Shown here: piece after piece, positions 17,651-27,283 of the stretch | How positions within the stretch are numbered: position 1 is the stretch's first letter | How the letters are laid out: every line of letters begins with the position of its first letter | NCBI RefSeq assembly: GCF_021440195.1 | Contig: NZ_JAJTSZ010000002.1 | Coordinates: 310,001-374,000 of the forward strand | Reading direction: 5' to 3' | DNA length: 64,000 bases | DNA from: Dyadobacter sp. CY356 | GTDB lineage: Bacteria; Bacteroidota; Bacteroidia; Cytophagales; Spirosomataceae | Notes under the pieces: model-generated | Databases searched by the model: none | The model's input: the letters and a program-made list of their open reading frames with translations, nothing else | What the model was told of the DNA's origin: nothing | Position numbers and translations under genes: made by a program

Positions 17651-18244
17651 CTACGTTGAGTAACTGTAAAGTACACTTCTAATTTCTTCAAAAATTGTTT
17701 TGTCATCTAAAATATGGTGTCTGCCATATTGCTTTAACGCCTCTGCAGGCATCCTTGGTACCTCTGCGAAATCAGGATTTTGAACATAGGTTGCAAAACC
17801 CTTTTCCGCAATTAACTTCAACCCCAATGCTCCGTCCTGACTTGCACCTGAAAACAACATGGCAGCCCTGATGTTAATCCCCGATTGCAGTGCTGAAATC
17901 AATGTCGCATCAATGGAAGGGCGGGAAAAAAAATCCTTATCGGTATCGTCCAGATAAAACCTTTTGTCCGGGCCAATCAGCAAATGATAATCCGGTACTG
18001 CAAAATATATGCAATCATTTTCCACCGGATCCAGATGCTGCGGCTCTTCCATTCTTACCTTTGTTTTTGCTTTAAACAAAAAGGGAAAATTGGCCATACT
18101 GGACTTTCCACGATGTAAAACAAAAATCACTGCGCAGGGTAATGGCCTGGTGGCAAGCTTCAATATTTGTTCGAAAATTACAAAACTACCGGACGAGCCG
18201 CCTATCAGTACCAAATTCAGCGGACCACGATTCTGCTCTGTCAT
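17651..18244 (-). CDS. CheB-type methylesterase domain protein (no receiver)
   Basis: 197 residues, only the CheB catalytic domain; the receiver present in chemotaxis CheB is absent. The Ser/His/Asp set is visible: Ser17 in IGGSSGS, His in VLHRGKSS, and Asp in SGASQDGALGL. It overlaps the CheR gene by four bases (ATGA), implying coupled translation. No methyl-accepting receptor or CheA is encoded nearby, so the pair probably modifies a non-chemotaxis target, possibly the flanking kinases; this is inference. Confidence 0.9.
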   Translation of the reverse strand: MTEQNRGPLNLVLIGGSSGSFVIFEQILKLATRPLPCAVIFVLHRGKSSMANFPFLFKAKTKVRMEEPQHLDPVENDCIYFAVPDYHLLIGPDKRFYLDDTDKDFFSRPSIDATLISALQSGINIRAAMLFSGASQDGALGLKLIAEKGFATYVQNPDFAEVPRMPAEALKQYGRHHILDDKTIFEEIRSVLYSYST

Positions 18245-19056
18245 TTGATCTTTTGATAAATATTCAGATGCGCATCAATAATCCTGAAATTCTCTTCAAC
18301 TCCTGAATATCTTAACGTCTCCCTTTTCCCCAGACATAAAAAACCAAACATGCCGAGGCTTTCATATAATAGTTTGAAAACTTTCTGACGTTGTTCAAGA
18401 TTGAAATAGATCATAACATTCCGGCAACTCACCATTTGAAATTCATTAAAAACCCCGTCACCGGTAAGATCGTGTAGTGAAAAAACAATGTTTTTTCTCA
18501 AATTCGGATCCATAATGGCCTGATTATATGCCACATTATAATAGTCTGACAAAGAATTTTTGCCTTCTGCAAGCATATAATTCTCCGAAAAAGTTCTCAT
18601 ATGTCCCAATCCAAAAACGCCTTCACGTGCCGATGAAAGCACACGTTCACTCAGATCGGTTCCGTAAATCAGTGATCTGTCAAACAAACCTGCCTCCTTT
18701 AGAAGAATAGCCATAGAAAAAGCCTCTTCTCCGGAAGCACAACCTGCGATCCACAACCGGATGGCCGGGTAAGATGCCAGATATGTCAGAATTTCGGAGC
18801 GTACGCTTATAAAAAAATCCGGATCACGAAACATTTCAGAATAATTGACCGTCAATTCCTGTATGAAATCGTAAACCGTTTTACCACCCTGCTCAATATG
18901 AATATGCAGTTCAGATAAATCCATGGCATGTTTTGTAAGATAACGCGAGGCCCTCCGTAGCAAAGACGGCCGCGCATAACCAGAAAAATCAAACCCTGAA
19001 ATTTCCCTGACCTTTGTGATTAACAATTCCAGTTCCTGATATTCCAACAGTACCAT
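18241..19056 (-). CDS. CheR-type protein-glutamate methyltransferase
   Basis: 271 residues with the CheR layout: an all-helical N-terminal domain (~1-75), then a SAM-dependent methyltransferase domain with the SAM loop LWIAGCASGEEAFSMA (~115-130) and the VSCRNVMIYF motif near residue 210. It normally transfers methyl groups to receptor glutamates. It starts four bases past the stop of the upstream hybrid kinase and overlaps cheB, so kinase, CheR, CheB and a second kinase form one transcription unit. Confidence 0.92.
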   Translation of the reverse strand: MVLLEYQELELLITKVREISGFDFSGYARPSLLRRASRYLTKHAMDLSELHIHIEQGGKTVYDFIQELTVNYSEMFRDPDFFISVRSEILTYLASYPAIRLWIAGCASGEEAFSMAILLKEAGLFDRSLIYGTDLSERVLSSAREGVFGLGHMRTFSENYMLAEGKNSLSDYYNVAYNQAIMDPNLRKNIVFSLHDLTGDGVFNEFQMVSCRNVMIYFNLEQRQKVFKLLYESLGMFGFLCLGKRETLRYSGVEENFRIIDAHLNIYQKIK

Positions 19057-19059
19057 AAT

Positions 19060-22000
19060 TTACGAATGAAGCCAGACTTTAATCAGGGATAGCAATTTAT
19101 CTATATCCACCGGTTTCGAGATATAATCATTAGCTCCGGCTGACAAGCACAATTCTCTGTCTCCCTGCATCGCTTTCGCTGTTACGGCTATGATGGGTAT
19201 GTTATTCCATTTCTGTTCCTTACGGATCAGCGTTGTAGCTTCAATACCATCCATTTCCGGCATCATGACATCCATCAATATTAGATCGACATCTTTATTT
19301 TCTCCAAGTTTTGCTATCGCCTCGCGGCCATTTGTTGCAATGACGATTTCAAAACCGGCGTCTTCCAAAACAGCACTTAAAGCAAAAATATTGCGCATAT
19401 CATCATCCGCCAGAAGCACTTTTTTACCTACAAATACGCGCTCGGCATGTACAAATGGATTACTGAACGGCTGTTGTTTTTGAATAGAAGGTGCTTGTTT
19501 GGGCTGAAATTTTTTCAAGAATAAATTCACTTCATCCAGTAATCGATCATTGGATTTCCGTGTTTTCATCACAACCGGATGCGAATAACGCATCACTTTT
19601 GACAGATCTTCCTGTGAAAGATCTTCGGCTGTGTTTATTATAACCGGCAGGTTAGCCCATTTCGGCTCCTGCTTGATTTGATCGAGCAGATCAAGTCCGT
19701 TCATGTCAGACAAACGGATGTCAAGTATGATACCGTCGACAATTTCCTTTGATAAAAAGGACAGTGCTTCCGCTCCTGAATAAGCGTATAAAACAAACAG
19801 ATTATTTTTTTCCAGAAAATCTCCAAAGTATTGACTCTGGAAAGCATCATCCTCGATTAACAAAATCCGTTTTTTCTCGGTATCAGGGCCTTCAAGCTTC
19901 AATAAATTGAAAATAAATTCTGCTGATTTTTTATCAACCGGTTTTTGCATAAATCCGATCGCACCTTCGTCCAGCATATGCGCTGCACTTTCGTCTCCGG
20001 CAGAAACCGTGTGAACCGGAATAAGGCTGGTTTTATGATCTGATTTTAATTCCTTCAAAACATCTTCTCCGGAAATGTCAGGAAGATGCATATCAAGAAT
20101 AATCGCCGTCGGTTTAAAACTTTTTGCAATATCCAATCCGCCATAACCCGTTGAAGCGATTACTACTTCAAAACCATTATCACGGGCTTTACTGGCCATA
20201 TCTTCTGCAAAAATCGGATCGTCTTCGATAAGCAGAAGACGATTTTCATTATTATTTTCAACAAATTTGTTGGATTGCGGTTTCGCGATTGCCACTTCTT
20301 CCACAAATACATCCGGCTCCATTTCGGATGCGTTTGATTTTCCGCCGCTTGTCTGAACAGGTATTGATAGCGTAAATGACGATCCTTTTCCTACTTCACT
20401 TTTTAAAGAAATCGATCCTTTAAACAAAATCGCAAGTTCACGGCTTATAGACAAACCTAAACCTGTTCCCCCATATTTTCTGCTTGTTGAACCATCTGCC
20501 TGTTGGAAAGCTTCAAAAATCGCTTTTTGCTTATCGTTGGGAATACCAATTCCGGTATCCGAAACTTCAAAATGCCATTGATCATTGCTTTGGGAAATAA
20601 TGAGTGAAACCGAACCTGGCGCCGAAGTGAATTTTATGGCATTGGAAAGAAGATTTCGTATGACCTGCAAAACCCTGACTTGGTCCACAAAAAGCGTTTC
20701 CGGACAGGAATCTGTCCTTATCATTTTCAGTTCAAGTCCTTTATTTTCAGCAATTTTCTGAAAAGTATTTTTTACTTCAACCAGTAGTAATTCAATATTA
20801 ACTTCCTCCGGATGAAGCTCAATCTTTCCGGATTCCACCTTTGCCAGATCCAGGATATCGTTAATAAGGGTCAGTAAATCGTTACCTGAATTATTAATGA
20901 CAGAAGCATATCGTTGCTCTTCATCGCTTAATCGGGCACCTTTATTTTCTGATAAAATGCGTGAAAGAATTAAAATGCTATTCAGCGGCGTACGAAGTTC
21001 GTGGCTCATATTGGCCAAAAATTCACTTTTAAAACGACCCGTTTTTTCAAGTTCATCAGCCTTTATCTGAATCTGGTCTCTTGCTTCTTCCAGCGTGCTT
21101 TTTTGTTCTTCTAAAAGAAAGGCTTTTTCTTCCAGTTCAGTATTGATCTGTTTTAATTCTTCCTGCTGCACACGAAGTTCCTCTTCGGATACCTGAAGAA
21201 GTGAGCTTTGTCTGGTAAGTTCCTCATTAGTAACCCGTAACTCCTCTTGCTGGCTTTCAAGCTCCTCTGCCTGAAGCTGGGTTGTATCCAGCAATTCTTT
21301 CATTAACTGACGTTCTCTTGCCGCTACAAATGCTATGGCTGCACCGTCTGTTACTCTTTCAAGAAGTTTGATAACATTGTCATCGGGTTGTTTCAGATAA
21401 CCTAATTCCAACAAACCAATAACTTTCCCCTCCTGAATCATTGTCTTCACAAAAACTGACTCAGGCATAGTATTTCCAAGTACGGTACCAATCCGCAGAT
21501 ATCCTGGGCTTACTTCCAATCTTTTTAGGCTTTGTTTATCTTTGATTATTTGTCCTGTTAGTCCGTCCTTTTCTGATATTCTGTCAGGCACGCCTTCGTG
21601 CTGATCCACAGCATATGTAGAGGCAAGATCCCAGGCACTGGCATTACGATTTATGACATACAATATTGCTGTTGAAGCGTTGGTTAGCTTAGCCATCTTA
21701 TGCAAAAACTTGTCTGCCAGCTCAGATTCCGTAGGTTCGCCACGAATAGATGTGGTAACTTCTACCGCTGCGGATAAAATCCAGTTTTTACGCTGGTCTT
21801 CCAGAGACAACATTTCCATTTCTGCATTTGCTTTTAATGCTAACTGTTCCGAAAATACCTGGGATAAATATGTCCTTCTTATAATGTAGAAAAGAATAAA
21901 TATCACAAACATAAAAACAGCTGTACCACCAAGAATTACCTGTTTGGCTCTGGTGGTGCTCACAAGAGCCTGTTCTTCACGAACCGCCAGCAGATTGTTT

Positions 22001-22491
22001 TCCATCGCTTCGGCATTATTGAAAAATAAGGAAAGTTGTGAAGACAACTTCTGTCCACTTGCTACCATAGATTTTAACGAGTCCTCCGAATGATTGTCGG
22101 ACTTGATAAGTTCCAGTTGCTCCGCCATCAGTTTTAACCGGTTTTGCAGTACGGGTGCAAGGCTATCAAGACGAGCCGTTTGAGCGGGATTGTCTTCAAC
22201 AAGTTGCCTTAAAAAACCAAACTGGCTTAATATTCGCTCCTTGGCCTTCAGATGTGCATTTTCAAAATCCTGATTATTTAAAAGCGCGTAACCACGTAAA
22301 TTTGTTTCTGCTGTAAGAAGTTGATTTCTGACTTCGGATGATGATTTGATTACTTCTCTGGTGTGATCTACCCAACCTGCATTTTCCTGTTGCAGAACAA
22401 TAGCTTCATAAGAAGAAAATCCTACGATTATTACAAGAATAATAGACACAATGATGCCTGTAAAGACCTGTTGCTGAAACGAAAAACGCAT
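19060..22491 (-). CDS. Large hybrid histidine kinase: CHASE3-GAF-HisKA-HATPase-REC-REC-REC
   Basis: 1143 residues. TM1 (~10-30), an extracytoplasmic helical CHASE3-like domain (~35-180), TM2 (~185-205), a GAF domain (~235-400), a long Glu-rich coiled coil (~400-490), HisKA with FLANMSHELRTPLNSIL, an ATPase domain (NAIKFTSAP; YGGTGLGLSIS) and three receivers (~750-865, 875-990, 1020-1140). Receivers 1 and 3 have standard acceptor motifs (LDMHLPDISG, MDVMMPEMDG) and the middle has LDIRLSDMNG, so all three acceptor Asp residues are retained. It is the first gene of the CheR/CheB operon. The GAF and CHASE3 ligands are unknown. Confidence 0.92.
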   Translation of the reverse strand: MRFSFQQQVFTGIIVSIILVIIVGFSSYEAIVLQQENAGWVDHTREVIKSSSEVRNQLLTAETNLRGYALLNNQDFENAHLKAKERILSQFGFLRQLVEDNPAQTARLDSLAPVLQNRLKLMAEQLELIKSDNHSEDSLKSMVASGQKLSSQLSLFFNNAEAMENNLLAVREEQALVSTTRAKQVILGGTAVFMFVIFILFYIIRRTYLSQVFSEQLALKANAEMEMLSLEDQRKNWILSAAVEVTTSIRGEPTESELADKFLHKMAKLTNASTAILYVINRNASAWDLASTYAVDQHEGVPDRISEKDGLTGQIIKDKQSLKRLEVSPGYLRIGTVLGNTMPESVFVKTMIQEGKVIGLLELGYLKQPDDNVIKLLERVTDGAAIAFVAARERQLMKELLDTTQLQAEELESQQEELRVTNEELTRQSSLLQVSEEELRVQQEELKQINTELEEKAFLLEEQKSTLEEARDQIQIKADELEKTGRFKSEFLANMSHELRTPLNSILILSRILSENKGARLSDEEQRYASVINNSGNDLLTLINDILDLAKVESGKIELHPEEVNIELLLVEVKNTFQKIAENKGLELKMIRTDSCPETLFVDQVRVLQVIRNLLSNAIKFTSAPGSVSLIISQSNDQWHFEVSDTGIGIPNDKQKAIFEAFQQADGSTSRKYGGTGLGLSISRELAILFKGSISLKSEVGKGSSFTLSIPVQTSGGKSNASEMEPDVFVEEVAIAKPQSNKFVENNNENRLLLIEDDPIFAEDMASKARDNGFEVVIASTGYGGLDIAKSFKPTAIILDMHLPDISGEDVLKELKSDHKTSLIPVHTVSAGDESAAHMLDEGAIGFMQKPVDKKSAEFIFNLLKLEGPDTEKKRILLIEDDAFQSQYFGDFLEKNNLFVLYAYSGAEALSFLSKEIVDGIILDIRLSDMNGLDLLDQIKQEPKWANLPVIINTAEDLSQEDLSKVMRYSHPVVMKTRKSNDRLLDEVNLFLKKFQPKQAPSIQKQQPFSNPFVHAERVFVGKKVLLADDDMRNIFALSAVLEDAGFEIVIATNGREAIAKLGENKDVDLILMDVMMPEMDGIEATTLIRKEQKWNNIPIIAVTAKAMQGDRELCLSAGANDYISKPVDIDKLLSLIKVWLHS

Positions 22492-22570
22492 AAATTTTAA
22501 GATAACGAAGAGTTCCTACGGATGTAGTTTTTAAACTAACCGTGAATATCAGTAAAAAAAAGAAGGGGAA

Positions 22571-22614
22571 CTATAATTTCTGAGATTTTAGCCACAGAAA
22601 TTATAGAGTTTTTT
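22571..22614 (-). terminator. Intrinsic terminator after the AddA-GNAT unit
   Basis: CTATAATTTCTG (22571-22582) pairs perfectly with CAGAAATTATAG (22595-22606). The plus strand has a T-run right after it and the minus strand reads into a C/T-rich run, so it can end transcription of the GNAT gene and may insulate the kinase operon. Confidence 0.75.
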
Positions 22615-22761
22615 CTACATTACTATCAAAATTATTTGTAGAATAAAATAAGGATGGTAATTATTGATATAATACAAAAATAGATCAGGAATTGACTTGT
22701 ATGTTTCTAATCAACATAATTAGATTGTTTAAACGATATCAATAGAATTCTGCAAATGATA

Positions 22762-23247
22762 TCAGTCGATATTTTTAACCATCCATAATTCGCAGGAATG
22801 ATGTCCGCTATTCCCCAAAGGACTGCTCAACAACTGAAAGCCTAATTTTTCATAAGCAATGACCGCTTTGTCAAGCTCATTCATGGTTTCAAGATAAATT
22901 CGTTTGTAACCTTTACTTTTAGCATATTCTATACACTTCAATATCAAGGTTTTACCTAACCCCTTTCCCCTGGCTTCCGGTCTCAGATACATTTTCACCA
23001 ACTCTACCGTATCCGCATCCAAGCCTTCCGTCGGGAAGATACCTGCTCCGCCCAATAGTTTTGTATCTTCAATGGCAACAAAATAAACACTGTTTTCAAC
23101 CTGGAAAAGATCACTTAAATGATCAGTGCTTTTATCAAAATAAACAGTTCCGGGTTTATTTGCCTTGAATTCCTCCAAAGCTTTTCTAATAACCCGGGCC
23201 AGTTCGGCATTGTCCTCCGGCTGAATTTCTCTGATAATAATGTTCAT
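22762..23247 (-). CDS. GNAT-family N-acetyltransferase
   Basis: 161 residues from ATG 23247; a TTG four codons earlier is a less likely start. It has the acetyl-CoA site RPEARGKGLGKTLI (the R/Q-x-x-G-x-G/A motif) and the C-terminal AVIAYEKLGFQLL motif of GNAT proteins. The acceptor is unknown. It starts 15 bases after the stop of the AddA-like helicase gene and probably shares its transcript, with a terminator downstream at 22571-22606. Confidence 0.9.
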   Translation of the reverse strand: MNIIIREIQPEDNAELARVIRKALEEFKANKPGTVYFDKSTDHLSDLFQVENSVYFVAIEDTKLLGGAGIFPTEGLDADTVELVKMYLRPEARGKGLGKTLILKCIEYAKSKGYKRIYLETMNELDKAVIAYEKLGFQLLSSPLGNSGHHSCELWMVKNID

Positions 23248-23262
23248 AACGTTATTCAAATT

Positions 23263-26200
23263 TTAGCTAATCCACTCAATAACCTCATTTTCAAGCGTGA
23301 CCAACACAGCTTTTGCTGCATTTCCTTCATTTTCAAACACTCTTATCAAACGTTTTAAATGATTTTTCGGCTGCTCATTTCCACTTCCTGCAATAAATGT
23401 CATAAAAACATAAGAATCGTCCGGCAGATGAACGATTCTGTCTATATGAAGCATTTTCCCACCAGGAAGTAATAATTCTTTATTGATCTGAACGGTAACA
23501 TTTTCATTGTATAAATCCGTCAGAGAATCTTTTTTCAACAAAGCAATAACCTGATCGTGTAAAATTTTAGCCTCATCTTTTACAACAATGCCTTCCCGAA
23601 CCAGTTGACTGACGGTTTGAGATAAATCAGCTTCTACATTCATTTTAATTAACAAATGTCTCATTTTTTGCAGATGATCCTTTTTCCTTTCAAAAGTCTC
23701 AACATCAAAAATACGCTCGGCCATTCTTCTTAGTCGCAAGGTATCGGTGCGGTCATTGCTGATGACATCGCTGATCAGATATGCTGCTGCATTATTTTTA
23801 GAATGAGCATGGAAACAATCCTGATTTCCCTGAGACAGAACAAATGTGCTTTGTTGCTCATCATAAGTGGGCTGCGATTCAGGCTGACTTAAATAGTCGT
23901 GCAGCCAGGTACTGACCTGTTGCGATTGTTTCCAGTTTTTCTCACGTTTCGCCAAAATGTAAAGCCTCTGAATGGGTCTTGTAAAAGCCACATACAGTAA
24001 ATTCAGATTTTCAACCAGAGTCCTCGTTTTCTCTTCCTGATACTGATCGGAAACCAATGTACTATCCAGATCTTTAACCACGGAAACCAGAGAACTTCTT
24101 AACTTCTTTGTGACCGGAAAAAGCTCATTTTCTTTTTCTTTCAAAACTAGTTCATCGTACGGAACGTCATCCAGATCAATCCATAATCTGTCAAGTTTCG
24201 CATTTGGAGTCACTTTCCAGTTTGCATATGGAACGATAACAACAGGATATTCCAGCCCCTTCGACTTGTGAATCGTAGTGATCCGCAAAGCATCTGTATC
24301 CGCAGGAATCGTGATTGAGAGTTTATGTTTATTAGTATCCCAATATTGAAGAAAATCGCCCAGGTGATTACTTTTCCGCGTTCCAAATTCAAGGACTACA
24401 TCAAGAAAACGAAATAAATATTCATTTTCAGTTTTGTTTTCAAAAAGCCCGAATGTCTGCATTAATTGCTCACACAATTCAAAAACCGTCAACTGACGGA
24501 TCCTGAACGCAACCAGTTCAATATTCCATTTTAAAAAATAACCAAGAAATGTATCAAGTCCCTTTTTAGTACAAAGCGTCCGCAGGGCTTCGTGCTCTTC
24601 CGCACTTGGATTTTCTTTTCTTATGATCCTGTGGAATAAATAAGCGGCCTCATAACGTTTCAAGCGCTGGTCCATATGCAAAACCTGCATAAAAGAAATG
24701 ATAAAATGCACGGATCTGGAATATGCCAGGGACAGAGCATCATCGGAAATCAGCGGATAACCAGAATCTTTTAAAGCATTTGCCAATGCTGTTGCTTCCT
24801 TCTTTTTACGACACAAAATCGCAATATCCCGCCATTGGTACCCGGACTCACGAAGTTCTGAAATCAACGCCACACTTCTTTTTACGATCGAATCATTTTT
24901 TGTCTGGTCCTCTAAAAATTCATCCGCAAACTCCTGCATTTCAATAAATTCCATCTGCACATGACCACCCTCATTAACGCCGGAAGGTATCTCCTGTTTG
25001 AAATTATCGTCATAAACGTGGCGGATCAACGGATATTCCTCTCCTACCGTTTCTGAAATAAATCCAAAAAATTGATTATTGAACGTAGTAATTTCTCTAT
25101 AACTTCTCCGGTTTGTCCGTAAATGATTTATTTCAAGATGACTGTCGACACTCCACAATCTTTCCTCATTATAAATATTATCACCCAAAATTGGCATTAG
25201 CTGCATTACCTGATTTTGAGCGAGATGCAGGATCAGATCCATATCTCCACCTCTGAAACGGTAAATCGATTGTTTGGCATCTCCCACGATCAGATTGAAA
25301 TAACCATCCGCCAAAGCATTTTCTATCAGAGGAAGCAAGTTGGCAAACTGCAATTTGGAAGTATCCTGAAATTCATCAACCAGAATATGATTATATTTTT
25401 CTCCAAGCCGCTCAAAGATAAAAGGAACTGGCTCCCTTGATACAATTTCAAGAATCCTGCGGTTAAAATCAGAAATATGTACCTGGTTATTTTGCTTTAA
25501 AAGCGCATCAAATTCCTTCCTTATTTCTCCGAGAAGTGATAAGTTATAGAGATGACGATCAAGTTGCGTATATAAAATAATCTTCGCAGACTCACCTTCT
25601 CTGATTTTCTCAATTTCAAAATATAATCTTTCAAGTTCCGGTCTTATCGCTTCAATCTTGTTCTTAATCGGTCCGGCAGTTTTAGCACCATACCAGTTTT
25701 CTTCACCAATAGTTTTTCCGCTAACGTATGAATTAGGTGCTGTCCAGGTATTTTTGCCTTCACTTCTGTCTTTGAAATATCCATAAATACCACGGGCTCC
25801 CTGGTAAAAATCTTTATCTGATAGCAGCTCCACCTGGATCAATTCGAAAGCACTGAGCGATAGCCGTTTTATGGCTTCTTCCCGACCTTTCACAAAAGTC
25901 CGCATATGATTACGGATTGAAACCCAGTCGCTCATTTGCAAATTGGAAACACGCTGCATTTGCAGATAACTCTGCTCACTCAACAAAGTACCGGCCGTTT
26001 CCCTTATCTGCGCAGGTAATGACGACCAGCTTTTGCCTTCTTCTGCTTTTTCCCTGTAATATTTTTCTACAATATCGGATAATACCTCTTCTCCATCCTG
26101 TCCGATCCTGGCCAGTAAACGATCAACCGCATCATCCAGTAATTGTCCGTCGAGCTGTGTTTCAAAAACAAACGGAATGCCCAGTTCATCTGTAAAACTG

Positions 26201-26595
26201 CTGATAAGCCGCTGTGTAAACTTATCAATGGTCATCACAGAAAAATCAGAATACCGGTGTAAAATCTGGCGAAAAACCAGTTGTGCACGGCCTGAAATCA
26301 ATTCCTTTGCACCTGCATAAAGCTCCGGATCTTCCAATGTTACCGGATATAATTCAGTGATCACATCTCTAAGCATCGGATGCTCAGTGCCCTCGGCTGA
26401 CATGGCGTTTGCGAAAGTTCTGAGCATTAACAAAATCCGCTCTTTCATTTCATTTGCCGCAGCATTTGTAAATGTTACAGCTAGAATTTGTCTGAAATAC
26501 GTTTCTGAATTGGAATGCAGGGCAAGTTTGAGATACTCTTTGGTAAGCGTATAAGTTTTACCTGAACCGGCGGATGAGCTATATACTTTAAACAC
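23263..26595 (-). CDS. AddA/RecB-like UvrD-family helicase with apparently degenerate nuclease domain
   Basis: 1110 residues, GTG start. A superfamily 1A helicase: Walker A SSAGSGKTYTLT at residues 7-18, Walker B/motif II ILVDEFQDTSKLQF, motif III VGDAKQSIYRFRGG, motif V ITTIHKSKGLEYPVV and motif VI LLYVAFTRP. This layout matches the AddA/RecB subunit of end-resecting helicase-nucleases. The C-terminal PD-(D/E)XK region keeps an Asp (HIDRIV, Asp1052) but where the DYKTG motif is expected the chain reads VFMTFIAG, without the acidic residue and lysine, so the nuclease is probably inactive. No AddB partner is encoded beside it. Role: processing of broken ends for recombination, presumably with a nuclease encoded elsewhere. 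Confidence 0.85.
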   Translation of the reverse strand: MFKVYSSSAGSGKTYTLTKEYLKLALHSNSETYFRQILAVTFTNAAANEMKERILLMLRTFANAMSAEGTEHPMLRDVITELYPVTLEDPELYAGAKELISGRAQLVFRQILHRYSDFSVMTIDKFTQRLISSFTDELGIPFVFETQLDGQLLDDAVDRLLARIGQDGEEVLSDIVEKYYREKAEEGKSWSSLPAQIRETAGTLLSEQSYLQMQRVSNLQMSDWVSIRNHMRTFVKGREEAIKRLSLSAFELIQVELLSDKDFYQGARGIYGYFKDRSEGKNTWTAPNSYVSGKTIGEENWYGAKTAGPIKNKIEAIRPELERLYFEIEKIREGESAKIILYTQLDRHLYNLSLLGEIRKEFDALLKQNNQVHISDFNRRILEIVSREPVPFIFERLGEKYNHILVDEFQDTSKLQFANLLPLIENALADGYFNLIVGDAKQSIYRFRGGDMDLILHLAQNQVMQLMPILGDNIYNEERLWSVDSHLEINHLRTNRRSYREITTFNNQFFGFISETVGEEYPLIRHVYDDNFKQEIPSGVNEGGHVQMEFIEMQEFADEFLEDQTKNDSIVKRSVALISELRESGYQWRDIAILCRKKKEATALANALKDSGYPLISDDALSLAYSRSVHFIISFMQVLHMDQRLKRYEAAYLFHRIIRKENPSAEEHEALRTLCTKKGLDTFLGYFLKWNIELVAFRIRQLTVFELCEQLMQTFGLFENKTENEYLFRFLDVVLEFGTRKSNHLGDFLQYWDTNKHKLSITIPADTDALRITTIHKSKGLEYPVVIVPYANWKVTPNAKLDRLWIDLDDVPYDELVLKEKENELFPVTKKLRSSLVSVVKDLDSTLVSDQYQEEKTRTLVENLNLLYVAFTRPIQRLYILAKREKNWKQSQQVSTWLHDYLSQPESQPTYDEQQSTFVLSQGNQDCFHAHSKNNAAAYLISDVISNDRTDTLRLRRMAERIFDVETFERKKDHLQKMRHLLIKMNVEADLSQTVSQLVREGIVVKDEAKILHDQVIALLKKDSLTDLYNENVTVQINKELLLPGGKMLHIDRIVHLPDDSYVFMTFIAGSGNEQPKNHLKRLIRVFENEGNAAKAVLVTLENEVIEWIS

Positions 26596-26651
26596 GTTTC
26601 GATTTTCTATTTTGAAATAAAGGCAGCCATTAAAAACAGCAAATCAAGGTA

Positions 26652-26677
26652 CAAAAAAAGCAGGCAAAATGCCTGCT
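26652..26677 (-). terminator. Intrinsic terminator of the beta-barrel protein gene
   Basis: AGCAGGCA (26659-26666) and TGCCTGCT (26670-26677) form an 8-bp stem with a three-base loop; the A-run at 26652-26658 becomes a T-run on the minus strand. Confidence 0.85.
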
Positions 26678-26711
26678 CTTCCTGTTTTCTATATTTATGA
26701 CTTACAACTTT

Positions 26712-27242
26712 TTACAAATTGAAGCGAATACCTGCTGAAAGGTTCGGACTCAAATAAAATGGCCTTGGAAGCAACTCAACATAGGCGCCGGTTTCCAAAA
26801 ACACGGAGATTCTGTTGTCCGGAATAAAATATTCCACACCACCAATGGCTGAACCACCAAGTGAAATGGTTTTTTCACGATCACCGGGAGCAGGTAAAGT
26901 TCTTTTATTATCAGGATAATAATTTCTGCTGTTAACCTGTCCGCCTAAACCATAATAAACACGCACATTTTCGGCATTAAAAAGAGGTGTAGTCCACAAA
27001 TAATGCACCTGCACAGATAAACCTGTTGTCTTATATTTTCCGCTGCGGTAATTACGATCATTTGACAATACACCACCATAAGTACCAATCGTGACATCCA
27101 GCGCATGAATGTTGTTAAAATATTTCCTGAAATTAACGCCGGACGGTTCTCCTAATTTAAAACCAACGGCCCAATTGTTATCTTGCGCCTGAGCAAGTCC
27201 AAAGGAAAGTATACAAATAAAAGTAAGTGCTAATTTCTTCAT
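26712..27242 (-). CDS. Small outer-membrane beta-barrel-like protein
   Basis: 176 residues with a signal peptide (MKKLALTFICILSFGLAQA, cleaved near 19). The mature part alternates polar and aromatic/aliphatic residues and ends SPNLSAGIRFNL, a terminal beta-strand signature for barrel assembly. It resembles small OmpW/OmpA-barrel-like hypothetical proteins of Bacteroidota, but no family can be named. It is monocistronic, downstream of hisC with a 42-base gap and its own terminator. Confidence 0.75.
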   Translation of the reverse strand: MKKLALTFICILSFGLAQAQDNNWAVGFKLGEPSGVNFRKYFNNIHALDVTIGTYGGVLSNDRNYRSGKYKTTGLSVQVHYLWTTPLFNAENVRVYYGLGGQVNSRNYYPDNKRTLPAPGDREKTISLGGSAIGGVEYFIPDNRISVFLETGAYVELLPRPFYLSPNLSAGIRFNL

Positions 27243-27283
27243 AAATAAATGGTTGGTGCTTGGGATTGTTGTTATAGTGTGAT

